NCBI GenBank assembly: GCA_005281725.1
Contig: SSBO01000012.1
Span: 18,359,286-18,423,285, forward strand
Length of the DNA stretch: 64,000 nt
Reading direction: 5' to 3'
From: Wuchereria bancrofti
Lineage: Eukaryota; Nematoda; Chromadorea; Rhabditida; Onchocercidae
The position numbers and the translations under genes were made by a program. Of this stretch, positions 58,784 to 64,000 are shown one piece after another; the stretch's first letter is position 1; the number at the start of each line of letters is the position of its first letter. Under the pieces are notes generated by a model. The model saw only the letters and a program-made list of their open reading frames with translations, ran no database searches and was not told the DNA's origin.

Positions 58784-59114
58784 CTTTAAGTTTAAAACCA
58801 CTTAAAATAAATCAATAACAGTCTACAGAGCTTTTGTTTATTTACCAGCCCTGAATGGAGTGATGGTAATATTTTGGAAAAAAAAAGAACAAACTGAGAG
58901 GGTGGAAGAGAAGCCATTTTAAAAAATGAAACAGTAATCATGAACCTTACAGATTTGTCCTTTATTGCAAAAAGTAAAAGTAAAATAGATTTCAGAGAAG
59001 TTGAATATACACACTGTTAAGCAAGCAAAATAAGCTTTTCATAATTCAAAGTAATATTGAAATTTAGGAATCTGAAGGAGAAGTAAAAATGACAAATGAA
59101 AAATAATAACAAAC

Positions 59115-59267
59115 GCTTCATAACGACTTTTGCAGCATAAATGGAAACAGAAGCCCTCACGAGTACGTCCAGCTCATCCTCTGCGTTGTACAATACTAGT
59201 ACGAGATGCACAAACTGTTGCATAGTGAACCATATTATTGTATGAAGTGTGCATTTTCTCTCTAACC
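59115..59267 (-). pseudogene. RHA-like segment 9: motif VI with a nonsense codon
   Basis: Acceptor ttttcag|G, donor GAAGC|GTTTGT. It reads [20 protein letters not shown], then [33 protein letters not shown]. The stop (59174-59176) replaces the first arginine of GRAGR in motif VI, and CGA to TGA is a single transition. WASK is also changed to CASR. Confidence 0.85.
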
Positions 59268-59491
59268 CTGAAAAAATTTCCAGACTTCGTGAGATGTTTT
59301 AATTGACCAACAGGAATTAAAACGTGCAGGAACAAAACATTAGTATAGAAAATAATGCCAAAAAAAAATCATTTGAAAAAGTCGCTTAAAATTTTGAAAA
59401 GTTTACTTTTCTTTTCCTTCAGAAAAAAAGGAGTGCAATAACTTTGCAAATCTTGTAAGGTTAGTAAATTTTTATTAACATTAAAATTCAC

Positions 59492-59564
59492 TTGCAGCTA
59501 TCGATTACATAAACAACATCGTCTATTGTAATACTGGTCTCCGCAATATTCGTTGACAGTAAGT
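59492..59564 (-). pseudogene. RHA-like segment 8: motif V, intact
   Basis: Acceptor tcatccag|AC, donor TGCAA|GTGAAT. It reads [20 protein letters not shown] then [13 protein letters not shown] is motif V of the DEAH/RHA group. The junction adds one residue (KVDLLST) relative to KVILST in DHX9. Confidence 0.82.
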
Positions 59565-59747
59565 CTGGATGACATACAAATTCTGTTATTATGAAATAAA
59601 ATCAGAAATCATTCCGGATCTACGCTAGAACGATTCAAGACATAATTTTCCAGAAAAACACCTTTCACTTCTCTTAGTTTCACCAATCCTAAAAGTGTTA
59701 TAAACCCTTTGCATATAATAAATTTCAGTTGTTAAAAAAAAATAAAC

Positions 59748-60015
59748 CAACTTTTCTAACACCGGATGAATAATATTCAAAAACTATTCCTGGCCAGTCA
59801 GCTGTGAATGAAGTGGAAGGATAAGAAATCGTGACTCATTACTGAACACAGGATGTGATTTCAAAAAATTGAACAAAAGTTGAATGACATTCCATCCTGG
59901 TAAGAAAATAAGAACAGCACCCTCTTCACCCTTGTTTACGATATCATTCAAAAGAGCCTGCAGTTCGTATAAATTCAACAAATTTTAAAGATAATGAAAA
60001 CGAACAATGCAGTTC
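59748..60015 (-). pseudogene. RHA-like segment 7: PGW / LPLHSQ region, two frameshifts
   Basis: It reads NLYELQALLNDIVNKGEEGA, then VLIFLPGWNVIQLLFNFLKS and ILPLHSQLTGQE before TAG (59784-59786). The next frame gives VFEYYSSGVRKV to donor GTTG|GTTTAT. Family order (HSQIPREEQRKVF) shows that several bases are missing at the stop. Upstream, acceptor ttttgcag at 60016 opens a different frame that must shift near 59985. Confidence 0.75.
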
Positions 60016-60495
60016 CTGCAAAAGTATCATTCCATATCAGCATCTGATTTATTACCATCACCTGACTTCATTGTTAATCGTTTTTTTTTTTAATTGACTC
60101 CTGAATTTAATTTTCTTAACTTCCATGACACCACAAACCAAACACGGAACTGCGTAATGGGATGAAGAATAAAAGATCCCAAATCGCTCAAAAGATACTA
60201 CATAGCGATATTTATGATAAATCTAGCTAACCTATCTCAGACATCACTGACAGCACCATGGATTTCTAGATGAAAAAAACAAAAATCTTTGGCAAACAAT
60301 AATTCGGGATAACCTCAAACAACAACAACCTCAATAAAGTTCGAATTTTCCCTTTCTGAAAGTTGATTCATGGCAGGTTTTGTGTTCAAGCCATATTCTC
60401 CACCAACCCCAAATTCAGACTTTGTGCTGAAAATTCTAACCATATTCAAAGTTTAGTAAACTGAAACATGTTCAAACTTTTAAAGAAAATAACAC

Positions 60496-60615
60496 CTCTT
60501 CCGTAACTTCATCTCCTTCATTCCTTCATCACCACAATCTTTGCTTTTTTTCTTTTTAGTTTATCAACTGACGGCAAAAAACGAATCATCTGTACAATAT
60601 CTTCCAAAAAATAGT
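60496..60615 (-). pseudogene. RHA-like segment 6: Lys-rich insert, frameshifted
   Basis: Acceptor tctttag|AC. It reads YFLEDIVQMIRFLPSVDKLK, matching the YFLEDCIQMTHF region of DHX9. At the A7 run (60544-60550) the literal frame goes to KRKKAKIVVMKE-stop. One more A would give a Lys/Asp/Glu-rich insert like the family's KKKKDKDDDG and run to donor AAGAG|GTGTTA. Confidence 0.65.
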
Positions 60616-61541
60616 CTAAAGAAAAGATTAATAGACATGTTAAATCATATATGTATATATATCCAACATTACTCTTTTACCTTAAATGCTATGTCAGGAC
60701 TAACGTGGTGACAACAGTCACAGCTAGAGGAACTAATTGAGGGATGTTCACGTTGTATAATACAGTTATTTGTCAGAGAAAAAATTCCTTAATAGAAGTT
60801 CTCACATTTTTCCATAATGTAAGATTCCAGTTTTTACAAATCACCAGCTCAAGTAGTCACATACGCAAAATGATTTCATGGTGTAGCAAACTTCATTAGC
60901 GAAAGCTTAACATACATTGAACGGAAAAATTTCGTCCTTCCAGAAGGATCACTCAGCAGTCGCCAAAATAATTAGTGAAAAGATTAGTATCAACGTTAAA
61001 ATAGTTTTCAAATCAGGATGCACATTTACCATATCGCGCAATCATGAAGTCTGTCTAAAAATTAGCAAGCTTAAACGGTTACAGAAAATCTGAGATGAAA
61101 ATTAACTGAGGAAAAGACAGTTCTTCTATAACCCCTTGGATGGATAACAGAAGAAAAACTGCAAGTATAGAAAATAAATTGTTTACTACTTTTCAACTTT
61201 ATCCATCACTTTTTTAAACTGCATGTTCATGGGATGAAAAGATGGAACATTAACCCTTCAAATTTTAATTTGACAGTTGAATTAAAATTATTAAACCTTG
61301 TAGTACAATGTTTTATAGTACAATTCTTTCTTTATGGAATTTGTTCAGAACACTTTGTGAGTTAGGTTGCACATGAGAGAAGAGAGATAAGCTAAGAAAA
61401 TTAGAAGCGAAAAAGCATCCAGAATGAAGTTTAACAAGCTGCACCGTTGGCAAGAAAGAAAAACCTTTCAATTAAGCATTTCGTATTACAAGTTAACAAG
61501 AGATGCAAACTGGATAAAATTTTAAAATATCAGAATATTAC
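60616..61541 (-). other. stretch where the motif III (SAT) exon should be
   Basis: I read the minus strand for the expected TDFLLVVL and LMSATID blocks and did not find them or a remnant. The sequence is AT-rich and appears non-coding. Confidence 0.6.
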
Positions 61542-61677
61542 ATTGATATCTCGCTCATGAATTTCATCAACAATAATATGGCTTATTCCACGCAAGCCTA
61601 ATTCTAGTCTTTTTAGCAGCACACCAACAGTAACAAACATCAAAGATCCATATGGTCGAGGATGAAGTGAATCAAAC
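61542..61677 (-). pseudogene. RHA-like segment 5: DEIH box (motif II), intact
   Basis: Acceptor tcttgcag|G, donor TCAAT|GTAATA. It reads FDSLHPRPYGSLMFVTVGVL, then LKRLELGLRGISHIIVDEIH and ERDIN. DEIH is the catalytic magnesium/ATP-binding box. The next family block (TDFLL to MSAT) is not found downstream. Confidence 0.82.
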
Positions 61678-61996
61678 CTGCAAGACATGTTTAGCATGTA
61701 ACACTTTTTGTAGCCTCTCATTCTTATTAACGAATAATAAATTATTGATAAAGGTATGTCGATGGCATCTTAGGTATTAACAAAATGATAAAACTTATAA
61801 GCTTATTAAGTCTACAAATGTAAATTAACACTACGGTATAGTAGAATATCAAAATTGAATTATCCCGTATTTGCAAGGCTTTCATTAGAATGTAAGCTCT
61901 ACTTTTTCTCTTTTAGAAAATACCAATAAATTTTAACAAAGCTTTCATAAACTATCTTACTATTTACAACGGTCACAAGAAATTCTCTAAAAGCAC

Positions 61997-62157
61997 CTAA
62001 CAGCGTATCCAACTGACACTCCTAGTTGCTCACCACGTTCATCAGCAATGCGCTCAGCCAACGCTATAGCGCTGATTTTCCGTGGTTGAGTAACAAAAGC
62101 AGAGAATTCGGCACCATGACAATTGTTTATATAGTGTTCTAAAAGATACTGGCAAAC
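61997..62157 (-). pseudogene. RHA-like segment 4: motif Ia, intact
   Basis: Acceptor attttag|GTT, donor GTTAG|GTGCTT. It reads VCQYLLEHYINNCHGAEFSA, then FVTQPRKISAIALAERIADE and RGEQLGVSVGYAV. TQPR(K)ISA is motif Ia of the DExH family. Confidence 0.82.
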
Positions 62158-62472
62158 CTAAAATGTTTAAAAATTTCAATTCAAATCAAATGGGAAGACT
62201 TCTGAACAACGTAGGAGGAAAAAATAAAAAACATTATTGCGTAAGGATGAGTTATGACAAGGAGTAACAGTAAAGATGCTTGACCTTATTAATGAAGTTA
62301 TCAGATGATTTTTAAGTTCCGGGATCACAGTACGGTTTCCTGAGCTTTGTACAAAAGCTATAGCTATGTAAAACTTTGCCATTAAAATCGTAGTTCTATA
62401 ACTTAAAATTAAACCCTGATGTTAATAATAAACAGCAATTTATTTTGTTGACTAAACACAAAGGATGGCAAC

Positions 62473-62658
62473 CTGAGTAGACTTTCCGCAACCCGTTTCA
62501 CCTTTCACAATTGTAACTGAATTATTTCTAATCGTATCAATCAACTGATCGCGGTACTGGTACACTGGTAATAATTCTCGTTGAGTCCTTATACTTGATG
62601 GTATCATCCGCTTTTTTTCTTTTTCTAATAAGTCAGCACTTATTGCCTCAAGAGACAT
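62473..62658 (-). pseudogene. RHA-like segment 3: Walker A (motif I), intact
   Basis: A 62-codon exon, acceptor ttttcag|ATG, donor CTCAG|GTTGCC. It reads MSLEAISADLLEKEKKRMIP to RNNSVTIVKGETGCGKSTQ, carrying the ATP-binding loop GETGCGKST. No lesion. Confidence 0.82.
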
Positions 62659-63072
62659 CTGAAAACTTTATGGAACCAACAGCGTGAGATACTGCCTTAA
62701 AAACAAATAAATGGTTATCTTAAACTATAGTAAAAATGTAAATACGAGTGCATGAAAACCGCCACAGTGAAAACCCGTGTGATAAGCATGGAAAACTCCT
62801 TTAGAAATATTATAAAGGGTAAAATAGAGAAGTAAAGTAATATACATATTATGTATTATCATTCAGATGCTACATATTTTGAAGCTACTAAGCTGTAAAA
62901 TATAATCAAGAAAATAACATAAGCAAGTTATATAAGCAAGTATATAGATAAGCAAGTTCGACGTAATGCCTTTAATCTTGAACAATTCAATGGATTTCCC
63001 AATATCTACAGCAATCGCTATAAATGGGACAGCTAGAAATTTTTCATCAAATGCTGTCCAAAAAGAACATAC

Positions 63073-63331
63073 GAAAGCAAGTGGTGCTTCATGATATTCA
63101 GTGACTTCCATGGTCATTCCAATTTTCCAATGCTGGACCCCATGATACAAAACCATCTGAGATAGCTTGTGACGGCTCAAACTGATTCAATTTTTGAGTA
63201 ATCAATAATGAGACCGGATTGGAAGCTGAAGTTTCTGGTGAGGGCTGTACTTCATCAACACCAACCAAGGCAAGATAATGAGCTATTTCCTTAGAAAGCT
63301 CGTCATTTACAATAAAAGAGATGTCTGCTAG
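63073..63331 (-). pseudogene. RHA-like segment 2: linker before the helicase core, frameshifted
   Basis: Acceptor ttttcag|CTA. It reads LADISFIVNDELSKEIAHYL and KLNQFEPSQAISDGF, then WGPALENWN, as in DHX9 (KLAQFEPSQ, NWNPW). It then needs a one-base frame change between about 63101 and 63125 to reach EAPLAF|GTATGT. The unshifted frame stops at TGA 63098-63100. Confidence 0.75.
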
Positions 63332-63457
63332 CTGAAAACAAATATGAATATGAAGACTAATAGCCGTATAAGTTTTAAAAAGGAATCTTCAGTGAAAATA
63401 AAAAAGATTCATTGATTTCAAATATTTCTTGATACTTCTCCTCTAATCAACTTTTAC

Positions 63458-63644
63458 TTTGGAATAGTTGGACCGAATTCCCATCTCGTTTCATACCAAG
63501 CTTCTTCAGTGCAAAAAAAGTAACTACACATTTGACCAGTGTAAGCACCAACTAACTGATTATGAAACAACTGACGCATCAGGGAAAGTGCATATGTTGC
63601 TTCGGCAGTATTCTTCGTTGATCCTTCTGTTCTTGCCGAAAACG
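63458..63644 (-). pseudogene. RHA-like segment 1: end of dsRNA-binding domain 2
   Basis: Acceptor ttcttcag|CG. It reads FSARTEGSTKNTAEATYALS then LMRQLFHNQLVGAYTG, matching the last helix of the second dsRBD. After a T7 run near 63516 the frame changes: one frame ends IPK-stop, the other gives LKKLGMKRDGNSVQLFQ. No phase joins cleanly to segment 2. Confidence 0.7.
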
Positions 63645-64000
63645 CTGAAGAACAGAGAAATTAAATTCTCTTAAAAAACAATGAATTTTGAACACAACAT
63701 TTTTGGGATAATTCGTTACTCAGAAATAATTCGTCAAAAATAATGGAAAAAGTAAAATTGAAAAAAACTATGTAATGATATTTTTTCCTACTGGTTTAAA
63801 AATGTTTAAAAAAGGTTTAAAAATAACAGGTTTAAAAATAAAAGCGTAGAAAAAAGACGAGTCCCGTAAACCACCACCACGTTATTTGCTAAATCTATTT
63901 TGAAAATTAGGATGCATCGCAACATGAACACATACACTACGAATTTACATTCCATAAATCCTTTGCTTTTTCAATGAAAAACAGTAACAACCGGAAAAAT

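Larger units (their letters stand above)
54593..63644 (-). pseudogene. rha-1: DHX9 / RNA helicase A (RHA-1) family, decayed copy
   Basis: Eighteen exon-like segments in family order. DHX9 is a nuclear DExH RNA helicase that unwinds dsRNA and RNA:DNA hybrids. Visible here are the end of the second dsRNA-binding domain (63458-63644), motif I GETGCGKST, motif Ia TQPRK, motif II DEIH, the post-DEIH region [19 protein letters not shown] (V), a broken motif VI (QRRG-stop-AGR), the helicase-associated domain, and an RG-rich tail. Damage includes TGA stops at 59174-59176, 56290-56292 and 55703-55705, and frameshifts in exons near 63.11, 60.55, 59.99, 59.78, 58.34, 57.93 and 57.65 kb. The motif III exon is not found. 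The filamin exons in the same window carry no such lesions, which argues against poor sequence quality. A functional copy probably exists elsewhere. Confidence 0.8.

Noticed and set aside
1..64000. CRISPR arrays, operons, ribosome-binding sites, tRNA or rRNA genes, viral or transposase genes
   Set aside because: None seen. Intron-rich, AT-rich animal-type genes dominate, and repeated blocks coincide with assembly joins.

Overview
The window is AT-rich eukaryotic DNA, most likely from a nematode, possibly a spirurid or filarial one. The evidence is many short exons, TTTTCAG-type 3' splice sites, animal-type proteins and low GC throughout. I see no bacterial, viral or mobile-element genes, no CRISPR array and no convincing tRNA or rRNA. 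All recognised genes are on the minus strand, so transcription runs from high to low coordinates.

Left third (about 1-31,200): one filamin-type gene, present in overlapping and partly duplicated assembly pieces. Lone 'n' characters at 6897, 11761 and 27184 split the region into piece A (1-6896), piece B (6898-11760), piece C (11762-27183) and the start of piece D (27185 onward). A 1-3810 repeats C 23370-27183. D 27185-31871 repeats A 2187-6896. B repeats C 12896-17692. The repeats carry the same exons in the same phase, so they look like unmerged contig overlaps and alternative haplotypes placed in the wrong order. A colinear gene is recovered by reading D exons 1-5 (31201 to 27556) and then C exons 6-18 (25664 to 12239). 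It encodes about 1,050 residues: an Asn/Asp-rich leader, six filamin Ig repeats, and a Ser/Thr-rich tail of about 450 residues. Every exon junction keeps frame. One intron has a GC donor, and one 3' splice site lies inside a perfect 30-bp palindrome.

Middle (about 31,200-53,200): about 22 kb in which I find no confident gene. It contains three assembly joins flanked by direct repeats (n at 42494 and 44374, 21 Ns at 46458-46478, n at 49797), a GC-richer island at 36.0-36.56 kb, and one short exon with a signal peptide at 53283-53387 whose downstream partner is frameshifted.

Right part (54,593-63,644): eighteen exon-like segments in the order of a DHX9/RNA helicase A (C. elegans RHA-1) gene. 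They comprise the end of a dsRNA-binding domain, helicase motifs I, Ia, II and IV-VI, the helicase-associated region, an RG-rich tail and a terminal exon. Many exons are damaged. There are three TGA stops, one replacing an arginine of motif VI, frameshifts in at least seven exons, and no visible exon for motif III (SAT). Splice sites are mostly intact. I call it a young, decaying pseudogene. Its last two exons remain open and could be a separate small RG-rich gene. The true 5' end lies beyond 64,000 or is lost.
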